From Pseudeuparius sepicola (lineage: Eukaryota > Arthropoda > Insecta > Coleoptera > Anthribidae): a stretch of DNA of 64,000 bases. The translations under genes were made by a program, and so were the position numbers. Shown one piece after another: positions 1 through 11,457 of the stretch. The first letter of the stretch is position 1, and each line of letters opens with the position of its first letter. The stretch covers positions 63,160,692 to 63,224,691 of the forward strand of contig OY987299.1 in the NCBI GenBank assembly GCA_963920635.1, read 5' to 3'. The notes below the pieces were generated by a model. That model searched no databases and was not told the DNA's origin. It was given only the letters and a program-made list of their open reading frames with translations.

Positions 1-1073
1 TTAAAAGCTTAGGGAAAATATCTTTACGAAGAGGTCCCTTGTTTCTTTTCCTCCAAGCTTTCAGAACTTTCCGCCATGCTCCTTTCATAGGACGAAAGCA
101 ACTTACGTCCAATGGTTGCAACATATGTGTACTGTTGGGAGGAAGGAACATGTATTTGATTCCCATTTTTTGGCATGTCTGTATAACTTTTACTGAAAGG
201 TGGCTTGCCAAATTGTCCCCAATTATAGCTTTATTGCCATCGCGTCTTCTATAATAGGGAACAATCACCTTCAGAAACCAATCGTCGAACACAGCTTGGT
301 CGAACCAACCAGATAAGGTGCGGTTATAAAAGCAACCATCGGGACCACCTTGCATCCATGTCGACCAAATATTTTCAGACTTATAAACCACATACGGGGG
401 AAGCATGGTTCCGTCTGCGGCTACTGCAAACATTAGGTACCGATGTTGCCGTTTTTGAAGAGTCTATAATTCTATCAGGGTGCTTTGATGACCTTCGTAT
501 TAATACTCTTGTTTTTCCTGGATCATCTACGAAGCAAGTCTCGTCATAATTTATCAAATTACTTGGTGGAACTTCATTAAGCTCAGTTTGGATGTTATCA
601 AAAAATAATTCTATTGTCTCTCGAGATACCGCAGCCCTTGACCTTTTTATATTGTCACACAGCCTTCTTTTAATTTTATTTTTATGCCTTTTCATAAACA
701 AGACCATCCAGTCATCGCCTGGCTTATTGTTATTAAATTGAAGAATCTGTTTCCCACTTCGGTTCAAATATGATTTTACGATTAATTTAATATCTTCAGG
801 TTCAAAGGGGTAACCCCAATCAGAGGCAGCAAGAATGGCAGCTATAATATCATTTTCTTCAGCTTCGGAAAGAAGGGTTGGGTGACCTGGTTTCTTCATG
901 TGTTGGTTGTTTATTTTGCGACTTAAAGTTCCGAGTGGTATACCATATCTGTCTGATGCTTGCCGGTATGTTAACCTGCCCGACTTAATTTTGTTCAAAG
1001 CTTCTTGTAGAGAATCTTTTGTATAATTTGCATATGTGCGCCTCCCCGGCTGTCTTTCCCGAGTTCTGGGCAT
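1..1073 (-). pseudogene. pogo/CENP-B-type DDE transposase, 5' part, frameshifted and cut by the window edge
   Basis: Reading leftward from ATG at 1073, the protein starts with a basic stretch and a pipsqueak/CENP-B-like helix-turn-helix (about residues 15-60, motif YRQASDRYGIPLGTLSRKIN). Next come GHPTLLSEAEE, a second DNA-binding segment and the DDE_1 catalytic core. The first catalytic Asp lies in NYDETCFVDD (about residue 175). One extra base near 437-441 breaks the frame after SSKTATSV. The next frame continues as FAVAADGTMLPPYVVYK, then the second Asp in IIGDNLASH, then FLPPNSTHMLQPLDV, and runs off the left edge. A splice acceptor (TTTTCAG just upstream of the ATG, about 1098) suggests a 5'UTR intron. 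Such proteins cut and paste TA-flanked elements in the nucleus. The frameshift makes this copy inactive unless it is a sequencing error. Family assignment is strong; the element's left end is not in view. Confidence 0.85.
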
Positions 1074-1082
1074 ATTTGATGA

Positions 1083-1570
1083 TGTTCCAAGTTACCCCTG
1101 AAAATACAGAAATAAATAAATGCGGCCCTGCATATTAGCTGCCAACTGCAAAATTTATTTTGAGGTTAGATATGGTTTCTTAAATGCATATTGTCACTAT
1201 AAAAAATATAACAAGCGCATTTTTTTTATATCTGAATACCACACCAACTAAAAGTAGGCAGAGTTAAAAAAACTGTATTTCTTACCTTTTTTTTGGATTC
1301 TTCTTACGCACTCACGAGCGTTACCAGGCGACAATTTACCACCTAAGATGATACACAGGACATCTAGGAACACGATCCCTAGTTTGTCAAACTTCCACTA
1401 CCAACCACTAGATGGCGCCACATATCTCGCTTAGCGACTACAAATTGTTCCAAATTACCCCCCTGTTCCAAGTAACCCCGAATGACGGTATATTATTTTT
1501 TCCCATTTTTTTTGTAAAAAATAAAGCAGTATTTTGCAAAAAACCTCAAAATTTGTCCGAATTCACCCCA
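1083..1570. repeat. Iterated TGTTCCAARTWACCCC motif at the 5' end of the pogo-like element
   Basis: Four related 15-18 bp motifs lie in the same orientation: 1083-1098 (TGTTCCAAGTTACCCC), 1446-1463 (TGTTCCAAATTACCCC), 1464-1479 (TGTTCCAAGTAACCCC) and 1553-1570 (TTGTCCGAATTCACCCCA). Two are directly adjacent. They sit 5' of the transposase gene, so terminal or subterminal transposase-binding repeats are likely. The exact element end was not determined. The rest of 1099-1689 is AT-rich with no gene seen. Confidence 0.5.
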
Positions 1571-1689
1571 TGTTACGGTAATTATAGGCGGAGATTTACA
1601 GGAAAAATAGGGGTTTTTACCCTTTTTTTAAAGATCCTAAAAAGATCTAAAAATATTTTTCTATGTTTACTTAAAATAATGCCTACTAT

Positions 1690-3120
1690 CAAGGGCATCG
1701 CCAGCCAATGGGCCAGAGGGGAGCAAGATGATATGTGTCCCACTTTAAAGTGGTACACCCCGGCAAACTTTCAATATCTTCACAGAAAAAAAAAGTATCT
1801 TAAATTCAGTACACATATTTCTTTAAAATTTTGATTTACATTTGACATACTGTACTCTTGAAATAAAAACGTTACTTTGAATTAATTTTATAACGTTTGT
1901 TAATTGAATAAACGTAATTTATTGGTTAGCGCCCTAAAATGAAAGAAACTATTTTATAGTTTAAAGATCCAGATATTTAAATTAATATTTATTGGCATTT
2001 CAGTTAACGTCCCAAGTTGGTCTTAAAGTGAAGTTATTCCGTTAGACGCAGCCGAATTCTGAGAGAATCGATTTTTCCATTTTAATACAAAAGACATTAC
2101 ATTTTCTCAAAACTAGAAATCTAGGAATTTCTTAAAACAAATCTATCAGATTGAAAACGTCTATATAATTAAATAATTCGATTCCTTAGAATAAAAACAT
2201 CCAGGCATGCACTGCACCCCCACTCTCTGAAATTCGCCTGTAGGACAGATATTTGGATACGATTTTACTCAGTATCTATGCCTTTCACGATACCAAAGTG
2301 TGAATTAGATAATCAACCTGGGTTCTTCATAATATAATAGTGAGTCTTCATTTATTCGAAAACAATGCGTTTTGATATGATTTTAGTTAGGCTGCCATGT
2401 GTTTTGAAGTGAAGTTCAAAATAGAAGATTCCTGGGAAAACCATAGTCAGACCATCAGTGTGGGCCCAAAGGGCTATTATGGTCACGTGAAATTGTATTT
2501 TAAGAAATAATTTTTTCCGTTTCTGAACAGGCTGCCAATGCCAATGATAAAGATGAAAGTTCTTGTTATAAAACTATTGAAGAAAAGATCGCCTACTGTT
2601 TGCGTACCTATATGCCCAAAGATCGTTTACTTTGAACAAGTAGTGTAAATTGTTAAATGACATTCAATAGAAACTGTACTTCAGCATGCGCAAACGGTAT
2701 GCGATCTTTTCTTTAGCAGTTTTATAACAAAAACTTGCATACTTATAATTTGCAACTTTTTCGGAAACGCCGAAAAATTATTTATTAAAATACCTACAAG
2801 TAAATGTGAACATAATAGCTCCTTGGGCCCATGCTGACGAGATGTCTATGTTTTTTATTTTTAAAACACATGGCAGCCTGCGACTAAAACTATATCAGCA
2901 TGCATAATTTCAATATTAAAGATTAAAGTCTAGTAGGTATGCATTATAACAAAATAATAATAAGTAGGTACACGCAAAAACTTAATGAAATTTTAATTTT
3001 CTTGTGCATTTCTCGATTACTGTTTAAATAATAAGTGACCTGGCTGTCATTTGGTAAAAAAAATCCAGTCTCTAGGGATCTGCCCCTCCCTGCCCCCCTC
3101 CCCCCTTGGCGATGCCCTTG
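1690..3120. mobile_element. hAT-type element without intact transposase, 8-bp TSD
   Basis: Terminal inverted repeats are CAAGGGCATCGCCAG (from 1690) and TTGGCGATGCCCTTG (3106-3120). The element is flanked by a perfect 8-bp direct repeat CCTACTAT (1682-1689 and 3121-3128), the target-site signature of hAT elements. Length is 1431 bp. No transposase reading frame was recognised inside; a foldback occupies 2373-2897. The C-rich run near 3080-3105 just inside the right end is common in hAT termini. Superfamily assignment rests on TSD length and CA-starting ends. Confidence 0.8.
2373..2897. repeat. Foldback (inverted repeat, ~250-bp arms) inside the hAT element
   Basis: Left-arm blocks such as GGCTGCCATGTGTTTT, a GGGCCCA block and AAAGATCGCCTACTGTTTGCG recur inverted in the right arm (GCGCAAACGGTATGCGATCTTT, AAAACACATGGCAGCC). 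Arms are diverged and meet near 2650. No coding content was seen. Confidence 0.7.
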
Positions 3121-3189
3121 CCTACTATGGTATTCTGAAAACTGGTCATTTAAAAAAATCATAGCTAGCCATGGAATAATCACCCATTC

Positions 3190-3460
3190 GAAATTGTAAA
3201 GTCTGTGAGATATCTTCTCTTAGGTCAATATAAAAAAATTATATGATGAATTTTATTCGGCACTTCACAATTTTCTGCAGTGTTCACAAGCAAACGCGGA
3301 CACATTGTATTTTGGGGTATCCTCAATAACGCTGTGGTGTCAGGTTTTAAATAAAAAAATAGGTAAATGCTCTTTATGAAAATGGAGGGTATAAAAAAGT
3401 CGTAACCGGCCCTGGATTTGCGTTTTGAACCTTTGAGTAGGCTTTGAAGACGCAGTTTCT
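3190..3460. repeat. Internally deleted fragment of the CAGGGTG foldback family A
   Basis: It shares long blocks with 5641-6138: TGTGAGATATC, GTTCACAAGCAAACGCGGAC, and the GGCCCTGGATTTGCGTTTTG region. The middle part present at 5750-5920 is absent here. No ends or TSD are visible, so it is a decayed copy. Confidence 0.6.
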
Positions 3461-3616
3461 GATTGTAGTGGCAAATATGAATTACATTACATTTTAGTGA
3501 GGGAATTTATAAAGAGGAAATAACTGCTTGATCCAATGATGGAAAGCGAAATTTTATTAAGAGATACAGACCAAAAGTACCTACCTACGTTTTTTAAATG
3601 GAACACCCTACCTATA

Positions 3617-4767
3617 CAGGGTGATTCAGTTTTATTCTGCGACACTTCAACAGGTGATAGAAAACCAAAAAATAACCGCAGTTTCTTTTATAAACTAATA
3701 TTAAAAAGTTACAGGGGGTTAAAATTTTAAGAAACATGTGGTCTTTATTGAATATTTACCAAGCTAGTTGAGATATTTAGGTCATATTTGGTACACGTTA
3801 TAACGGCATGGGTTAGCATAAAACCTGTTAATATCAAAGACCTTGAACAACCAGTGGCGTAGAAGTAGGTAATTAGTATAATTGTTTTTAGAAAAAAAAA
3901 AGAACCACCATGTATAGCAATAAAATGTATTCAATTTATTATGTAAATTTTAAACAAAAATGCCCTCTTGGTAATTTTTTGTATGTGTCATGGTTTCGTG
4001 GAAAATTTGATTTTTTGTATTATTTCGGGTATTTCTGAAAAATTATCTAAAAAATTTGTTCCATAAATATCACTTGGATATTTATGGAAATAATGTCTTT
4101 GCTACTTGAAATAAAGTAACTTTTTCGAATAAACTTATCTATTTAAGGCTATACTTTCGAAGATACAGGGTCTAATACATTTAAGGAAGATACAATTAAT
4201 GTTACGCTCTGTACCTTGAAAAGTAAAACTTTGAATGGGTAACTTTACTGGGAAAAGTTACTGTATTTATAGTAAGAAATACATTTTTTCTGCTTTGAGT
4301 GTTACTTACGGAGCGAAGTTTTAAGTTAATTTTTCAGAAGTACCCCGAAATAATACGAAAAAATAAAATTTGCTATGAAACCATGACACATATTAAAAAA
4401 TGCTAAGAGAACGATTTTGTTTACAATTAAAATTTACATAAGGAATTGAATACATTTTATTGCTATACAAGGTGGTTCATTTTTTTCTAAAAACAATTAT
4501 ACTAATTACCCACTTCTACGACTTCTACGCCACTGGTTGTTCAAGGTGTTTGATATTAACAGGTTTTACGCTAACCCATGCCATGCACTTATTTTCCTAA
4601 AATGGGGTATAATTATTATTGCTATTATGTATTTGATATTTTGGAAACACCCTGTAACTTTTTTATAAGGCCTTAAAATGATATTATAGTTTATAGAAAA
4701 AAGTGCGGTAATTTTTTGGTTTTCTATCACCTGTTGAAGAGTCGCAGAATAAAACTGAATCACCCTG
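3617..4767. mobile_element. Large foldback with CAGGGTGATTCAG ends
   Basis: The ends are CAGGGTGATTCAGTTTTAT and its inverse (ATAAAACTGAATCACCCTG), with long arms. The CAACAGGTGATAGAAAACC block and the CCAGTGGCGTAGAAG block both recur inverted. The left flank is TA; the right flank is CA, probably a mutated TA duplication. About 1150 bp with no transposase. The centre is AT-rich. Termini resemble mariner/Tc1-type nonautonomous elements. Confidence 0.75.
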
Positions 4768-4888
4768 CATATTTTTGGATTTTTGAAATCTGCATATTTT
4801 TGCGAATCAAAAGATATAAAATAGTAGCCCTAATATGTTCATAATAATTTTGAACACACTCCGAATCATATACAGAGTAGTCATTTAA

Positions 4889-5427
4889 CTTTTAACTACA
4901 CGCGCCCAAAAACATAAAGTAATTACATGCGTGGTGCATTTTATACACCAGCTGAAAAAATACTTCTAAGCTATTCATCTACTAGGTTTAGGTACAAAAA
5001 TTTACTGACAAATAATAACATTTATTATTAATAGTCCACAAAACATAAAATAGAACTTATTCCATACAAAATATTTTCAAGTTAACGTAAAATAAACCAA
5101 ACCATATATAAACTGAAGATTTTAACTAGGCATCGCTATCAGATCCATGATCTACAATTTTGGCCTGGTTTTTACAGTCCTGACAAGTAATCTCAGCACT
5201 TGAATGTTCTTTGCATACAGATTTTTTGCATGTAGAACACGTAATTGTGGGCACTCTATTTTTATTTCTTCCACAAAAGAAACACCTTTTGCGAATTTTG
5301 GCTGGCGGTTCTTCAATGTTTTCATCTTCTGAGGGTGGTCTCTATCTTTTCAGAAAAAGTTGTACGTCTGAGGGCACTAGATACCCTAAGGAAAAGTTAG
5401 ACGGCGTGGGCAGGGTGTAGTTAAAGG
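4889..5427 (-). mobile_element. Short piggyBac deletion derivative flanked by TTAA
   Basis: TTAA at 4885-4888 and 5428-5431 flanks imperfect inverted ends: CTTTTAACTACACGCGCCC on the left and, on the other strand, CCTTTAACTACACCCTGCCC on the right. TTAA targeting is diagnostic of piggyBac. The 539-bp body keeps only the 3' tail of a transposase gene (5126-5341), so it is a nonautonomous internal-deletion derivative. The termini differ from those of the large piggyBac at 8877-15988. Confidence 0.7.
5126..5341 (-). pseudogene. piggyBac transposase C-terminal cysteine-rich domain, remnant
   Basis: About 71 codons read leftward to TAG at 5126. An acidic linker (PPSEDENIEEPPAKIRK) is followed by a zinc-binding tail with cysteine pairs in the order CFFC, CSTCKKSVCKEH and CQDC. 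This spacing is the C-terminal cross-brace domain of piggyBac transposases, which binds the subterminal repeats and aids nuclear retention. Nothing of the DDD catalytic core remains; the frame closes upstream at 5342-5344. An AT-rich 3'UTR with AATAAA-type signals follows toward 4990-5040. Retention of just this domain inside an intact TTAA-flanked unit is notable. Identification is by pattern only. Confidence 0.7.
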
Positions 5428-5640
5428 TTAAGTGTGCAACATATGGGATTTTTTTTTATTAATTGCACAACGAAAATACAAATATTCCCGAAAGTTGGCG
5501 CATGTTCGATAATCATATTAGGCGCACTTAGAATGGTTGCAACTCAATTAGCATACAGGTTATGTCAAAAAATACAGGGTTAACTATCACCTAGTACAAA
5601 AAAATTTACCACGTGCGCAGGGTGGCTTAAGAATAAAATG

Positions 5641-6138
5641 GATGGTGCAGTAGCGTCTGTGAGATATCCTTAGGACAATCTAAAAAAATGTAATGCCGAA
5701 TTTTACTCGGCTCCTCAGACATTTCTAGTGTTCACAAGCAAACGCGGACACACTGTGTAGGTACCAAATATGAACAAAAATACCACACCAAAACTTTGAC
5801 TGGTCCTGTTCTATTCAATTGTTTTGAGGAGATTCCATGGCACATTTTGATCCCCTGCAGAATGGAATTCCCTCTATATTTTTTTGTTCAAATTTGGTAT
5901 AATATGGAGGTTTTGGGTATCCTGATTAACGTTCTGGTGTCAGATTTCAAATAAAAAATTGCCAAATAGTTTGGTGAAAATCGGGCTTATAAAATAAACT
6001 GTAGGCTGCCCCGGATTTGCGTTTTGAACGTTTGAGCACGAGCAGGCTCTGAAGAAGCAGGTCAGCAGAAAAGTTCATTCGATAAAAAAAATTAGATTTT
6101 AGGGATGTGTATACAGTTTTAAAGTTGGACACCCTGTA
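5641..6138. repeat. Partial copy of CAGGGTG foldback family A
   Basis: It ends on the right in GGACACCCTGTATA (about 6125-6138), i.e. an inverted CAGGGTG end. It shares blocks with 8997-10201 and 43017-44255, including the GGTCCTGTT, CCATGGCAC and TCAGATTTCAAATAAAAAA segments. The left terminal repeat is missing, so this is about half of a foldback. Confidence 0.65.
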
Positions 6139-6401
6139 TATGTCTACCTTTTTGAATAATTCCAAGATTTTCATTTCCTAGTAGGTGGGTAAAAAGGTCA
6201 TGCATTATTGACAGTAAAGGCAAAGGGATTGAAGTTTTGCGGTGCCTTTTTGGGCACCTTGCAATTTAATTGCTGCACCTAATTTTTGAAAATAAAAAAC
6301 CCAAAGTACCTAAAGGTGACATCTTATCTAACCTGTCCCTAAGGAAAATGGAATTACATGACTTTAAGTGCAGAAATGCAACTAGAAGCGATTAAACACG
6401 G

Positions 6402-6513
6402 AATTTCGGAATTTGCCCTTTAAAGTCGGAATTCGGACATTAAAGTCGGAATGCGGACTTCAAAGTCGGAATAATAAAAATAATAATATGTGGCCCTTGT
6501 ATGCTTCCGTACA
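6402..6513. repeat. Fragment of the 20-bp palindromic satellite element
   Basis: Three or four degenerate units of the type AAAGTCGGAATTCGGAC are followed by a right end GGCCCTTGTATGCTTCCGTAC. It matches the right end of the complete element at 28683-29074 (GGCCTCTCTGCGCTTCCGTAC). The left end is lost. Confidence 0.6.
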
Positions 6514-6628
6514 AATCCTTTGTTGGACGCTATTAATGCGATAATCAGAAATACTATACACTTTTGGCGTCATTTTTTCTTTCATTATTCTTTGATTATC
6601 GCATTAATAGCGCCAACAAAGGATTTGT
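6512..6628. repeat. Short foldback, 34-bp near-perfect arms
   Basis: Arms 6512-6546 and 6595-6628 are inverted copies (CAAATCCTTTGTTGG then CGCTATTAATGCGATAATC), separated by a ~48-bp AT-rich loop. Its left arm overlaps the end of the satellite fragment, which may indicate insertion at that end. Confidence 0.7.
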
Positions 6629-8872
6629 GAAATTAAAGTAATTGGTCTATATCTAATTATTAAAAATTTACTTTTCTACAACTTTTTTTGTCAATTTGTG
6701 AAAAATATAAGTACTGCTTAAGAAAAAATTGTTGTAATGTTTAAAAAACAATAATAAATTCCTACAAACTAGAAAAATTTTAATATATATTTTTTTCTTA
6801 TTTTAGAACAATAAAAAAATTTTACAGATAGGTTTTAAGTGACCCTAAACAAGTCAGTTTTTTCTAAAAAATCCTCACTAGTATTTTTTGAAATTTACAA
6901 CCCAAGAATAAAGTTACTCACTCATTGAATGTGTATTTTAAATAAATGCTTAACAAAAAGAAGTTTATCAAAATCGGTCAACAAATAAAATTTACAAGCG
7001 TGGTAAGTCCTTAACGTGGAAACACTGTAGGTATATAATTAAATTCAGAAAATGGTATTTCTATTTAATTTTGTACTCCAGGATTTTTCTGCCTTTGTTT
7101 CTGTAATTATATATACTGGAAAGTATAATTAAAGAAGATTCGTGATAAAACTGAAAATATTACTTAGTGTTTTAATTGTCCCTTAGGAATAATTTATTAG
7201 AATAATACGATTCATGTAGATTTATGCCGTCGATTTAATTAACTCCCTACAAAATTCCTTTTTTATTTAAGCGTCTAGCTACTAATCCTGTTGTCACGAT
7301 ATCATTAATTAATTAACAGAACATGGAATTTATAAATTAAGGCTCTCAGAAGTACAGTTCGGATATCTAGAAGGTATAAATAACACCTTTATAAATTCTT
7401 TAATGCCTAACCAATCGGTTTTTGCGAGAAGTATAAGCCATTCAAGACATCATAATCGAGAGAGAACGCCTTAGAGAGCTTGCGGTCAGAATTTTCGAAC
7501 TTCTCGTACCGCACGGCACCTGAACGCCTTGGCCGATTACGGGCGCTTGCACAGATGCCGCGACAAGAAATGGCAACATTGTACCTGAGCAATAGCCACT
7601 TAATTGCATAGATTCAGAAACGCGTCGCACCGTCGCACGGAAAACCGCACGCGGCATACCGCGCCGCATCCTCGTCGTGTGTAAGCTCTCCTAGGTATTA
7701 GGCGTTTTTTTTTTTATCAAAAATGTATTAAAAGAAATTGAATAAATCAAATAAAAATATTATTAAATTCAATCCAAAACTAAAGCCTGAACATTCCAGC
7801 TGTGATTTTCATTTTTTCTGTTCTTAAGAATATTAACAGTCGCTGAAAAAATGGATAATGGCGACAATGGAGTTGGCGGATCGCACTCCGATAGGCCAAG
7901 TACCCACCTATACGAGTACTAAAACCAAGTAACTCTTACGCCTGGCGTAAATAAAAGCACATGAGCGATGACGTTCCCCGAAATAAGGCGATTGGTAAAT
8001 AGGCCATAAAATATTAGCGCGTCTGGCAAAAGGGATGTACTCGATCGCAAAAGCCTATTTATGCGGTTTTATCTTGTTCTCTTCAGCTATTTAGACTGCC
8101 ACAAATAATTTTATCGATGTTTTGACTCATTTTAATTAAGCAAATAATTTTTTCCCGAAATATTTTGACGTAAACAATTGTAAAAGTATAATAATTAAAT
8201 AAACTTTACTTTACTGGAAGAGACAAATTTGGATATAGATGCAATATTGGAACTAAAAACACTATGTGTTAAAACCGCATATTTTCAACTAGGCAATGAA
8301 TGTTACCAGCAGGAATTTGGAATAGCTATGGGGTATTCTTTATAACTATTCAGAGGCAATTTATTCGTCACAACGGTCAGGTAAAGCTCAGAAAGTGCTA
8401 CGATTTTCGTCACAGAGCATTTTACGCCCTATTCATTGGGCAGTATAATGGTTATAGCTAAGTTCATTATTTCATTTTTATGAATTAAAATTAATAGGAG
8501 ATGAAGGGTAAAAGAAACAGGAAATCAGATAATATTTACTATGATTTCGTATGTTTATTAAATATGGATAACAAAATACAAACGAATTATAATTAAATTA
8601 TTACTCTTAAATATATATTGTTACATTTATTTGTTGTGTCCGTATACCTACATCCGAAACAACTTTCACAAAATGAAGCAAATATATTTTTCACTTTGTA
8701 AATCTAACATTAATTTTCGCAAGAAATCTTCTTGCCGTCTAGTGGCTGAATTTTTGCATTTGTAGGGAGATACAACACTATTACATTTTATATATACTCC
8801 CGTTTAAAACTTTAGCAGAACATCCGTAAAATAAAATATTGGAATGTTCCATCCATGTAAATAAATTGAGAC
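6629..8872. other. Unassigned intergenic DNA with one GC-rich island
   Basis: Mostly AT-rich single-copy-looking sequence. A GC- and CpG-rich block at about 7440-7680 contrasts sharply with its surroundings (GCGTCGCACCGTCGCACGG region), and a second mildly GC-rich block lies at 7850-8060. Open frames of 60-75 codons cross the first block, but none shows a domain or splice context I recognise. Confidence 0.4.
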
Positions 8873-8996
8873 TTAACCCCTTCAGACCCGAATTTTTGTC
8901 CTGGGTTAAAAAATTTTTTTTGGTGAATACTTATTTTTAATGGTTAATATATAATACCTTAATGAAAATAGTTTGCATCTTATGTATTTGCATATA

Positions 8997-10201
8997 CAGG
9001 GTGTTCACTTTAAAAAAAATATTTTTGATACAAAGGTCTTCAAAATGCGCAACTTTCTACGTGAACACATTTGTCAAATTGCAATTCCAGGGCCGGCTAA
9101 AATTTTTTTTAAACCCCGATTTTCACAAAATCTATTTAGGCATTTTTTATATAAAATCTGACTATACAGCGTTAATTAGGACCCTCTAAAACCCTTAAGT
9201 TCAAAATTTGAACTAAAAATATACAGGAAGTTCGGTTTTACAGCGCCTTAAAGTTACGCAAAGTAGTGATTTCGAGGGCCCCTGGAGAGTCAAGCGTGCC
9301 ATGGAATGATTTTAAAACAATTGAAGAATTAACAGGACCACCCAAAGTATTGATGGACGAGACTGCAAGAAAAAATAATACAGGATGTTTTTCTCTACCG
9401 CTGCTGAAATTCAGACTTTTTCGAATTTTATTCTGATCAAGTTTGCCGTGCTTTTTTATAAAAATCGTCCTAGGAACATAAACGAGCTACAACAAAAAAT
9501 AATTGAAGCTTGCGATTCCGTAACAATAGATGAGTTAAGACGAGTTGTTTCTAATAACAAAAAACGTCTTGAAAAATGTATTACCTACGTTAGAAGGCGG
9601 TTATGTTGAAAAAACCCCGATAGTTTAAGATCTAAATATTTTGTTTGTTATTTTATTGTTAAGATTAAATAAATTTTGTTATTAGTAACTTTGTTTCAAA
9701 AAGCACGGCAAACTTGATCAGAATAAAATTCGAAAAAAGTCTGAACTTTCAGCAGCGGTAGAGAAAAACATCCTGTATTATTTTTTCTTGCAGTCTCGTC
9801 CATCAATACTTTGGGTGGTCCTGTTAATTCTTCAATTGTTTTAAAATCATTCCATGGCACGCTTGACTCTCCAGGGGCCCTCGAAATCACTACTTTGCGC
9901 AACTTTAAGGCGCTGTAAAACCGAACTCCCTGTATATTTTTAGTTCAAATTTTGAACTTGAGGGTTTTGGTCCTAATTAACGCTGTATGGTCAGATTTTA
10001 AATAAAAAAATGCCTAAATAGATTTTGTGAAAATCGGGGTTTAAAAAAAAATCTTAGCCGGACCTGGAATTGCAATTTGACAAATGTGTTCTCGTAGAAA
10101 GTTGCGCACTTTGAAGACCTTTGTATCAAAAAAAATTTTTGAAAATATCCCAACAAATCAATTTTTTATTGATTTGTGTCCACTTAAAAGTGAACACCCT
10201 G
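8997..10201. mobile_element. TA-flanked foldback (CAGGGTG family A) inside the piggyBac 3' region
   Basis: Ends CAGGGTGTTCACTT and AAGTGAACACCCTG sit between TA dinucleotides (8995-8996, 10202-10203). Arms of roughly 460-500 bp are near mirror images and share GCCATGGAATG, GGACCACCCAAAG and GGGCCCCTGGAGAG blocks. The ~230-bp spacer (9462-9690) holds the 3' end of a transposase gene. It looks like a mariner-type element converted to a foldback. Confidence 0.85.
9462..9609 (+). pseudogene. mariner/Tc1-type transposase C-terminus, remnant
   Basis: About 48 codons in the foldback spacer, ending in TGA at 9607. The sequence includes NRPRNINELQQKIIEACDSV and the tail RVVSNNKKRLEKCITYV. Proline-arginine plus an 'INELQQKI...C..V' helix and a final R-R-L-C fit the extreme C-terminus of insect mariner-like transposases, after the catalytic domain. 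No catalytic residues remain. Both arms outside this spacer are the 3' flank duplicated in inverse. Inference rests on pattern and context. Confidence 0.55.
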
Positions 10202-11457
10202 TATATATTTCAATGTGTACATACTAATGTACAACTGGTCACAGGCCTAGTGCAAGGTATATACATCTGGGATATAGATATACTACAATAAAAAATAAAA
10301 CTTTATAACATATGAAACTGTACAAAACAATTTCTTGCCATTATCAAGCATATAAGTGAACTTTACATTTATGACAAAACACATGTGATCTTCCTTTATA
10401 TCCAGACATTTTACATCTTGTAACTTCTTTTTTGTCATCGAAGTGCGGCATGTGGTCAACTTTATCCCTTTGAATTTCCAAAACTGGACGCTGTTCCACT
10501 ATTCTTCGTGTCGGAGACGGTACTATTGGAGGTGTAAGTGAGAGTTGTGAGGCTGATGAAGGCCTACCTCTTTTGTTGGGCACCACTACCTTTCCCCATT
10601 TTTTAACACTTTCTGCAACTCTTGTCCTGAATTCCAATAGATCACAAATGTCCTTTTTGGGAATATTGTCTTTTTGGCAATCCGTTTTAAACTCAAGCCA
10701 GCTATTCTATTGACTAATGCGAAGTCAATCATATGCATAATGACACGCAATGTCCATTTATGGGACATGATAAATATTCTGTATACACTAGGTAATCAAC
10801 TGATCCAAAAGATCAACTCCATACGCATGACATGGTTATATTCCTTGACAATTCGTGGTCTGTTGATTTCGACATAATATGTTGATGTGTTTTTGTCCCA
10901 CCTTTTTACCTTATCTTCAATTCCTTTCCCCACAAAGTTGGACGCTAAGCAAACTATTTGGTTATCTAACCATTTTACATTAACAACACCATCTTTACTT
11001 ATGCATTCATCTGCAAAACCCCTGTCTTTGGTTCTCATATTATCTTTGTCACTCAAAACGGGAGGTTTGTAGAATCTATTATTCCTAATTGTACCAGCGG
11101 CCAGTATGCCTCTATCGCGCAATAAACTTAGAAGTTGATAGGATGAGAAATAATTTTAATAAAATAATGTATACTCTAGAGAGATGCGAAACCACTGCAG
11201 CACCAAACCCATATGTCTTCAAATGTTCATCGTTTAAACCAGTTGACTTTCCCTGATAAAAGACAAAATCATATGGTTGACCACTTTTACTGCATAACAC
11301 GAAGATTTTAGTTCCCCAAGGACAAGGTTTTCCCTTCATATACCGCTTGATATCAATTTTTCCGGTAAATGGTATGATTTGTTCATCAACACAGTTGATG
11401 TTCTAATAGCGGGAGCTCATTGCATCTTTTGCGTACAGATTCTATTAGAGGTCTAAC

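Noticed and set aside
358..549. Plus-strand frames over the pogo-like gene (also 39-254)
   Set aside because: Antisense shadows; the minus strand carries ordered transposase motifs.
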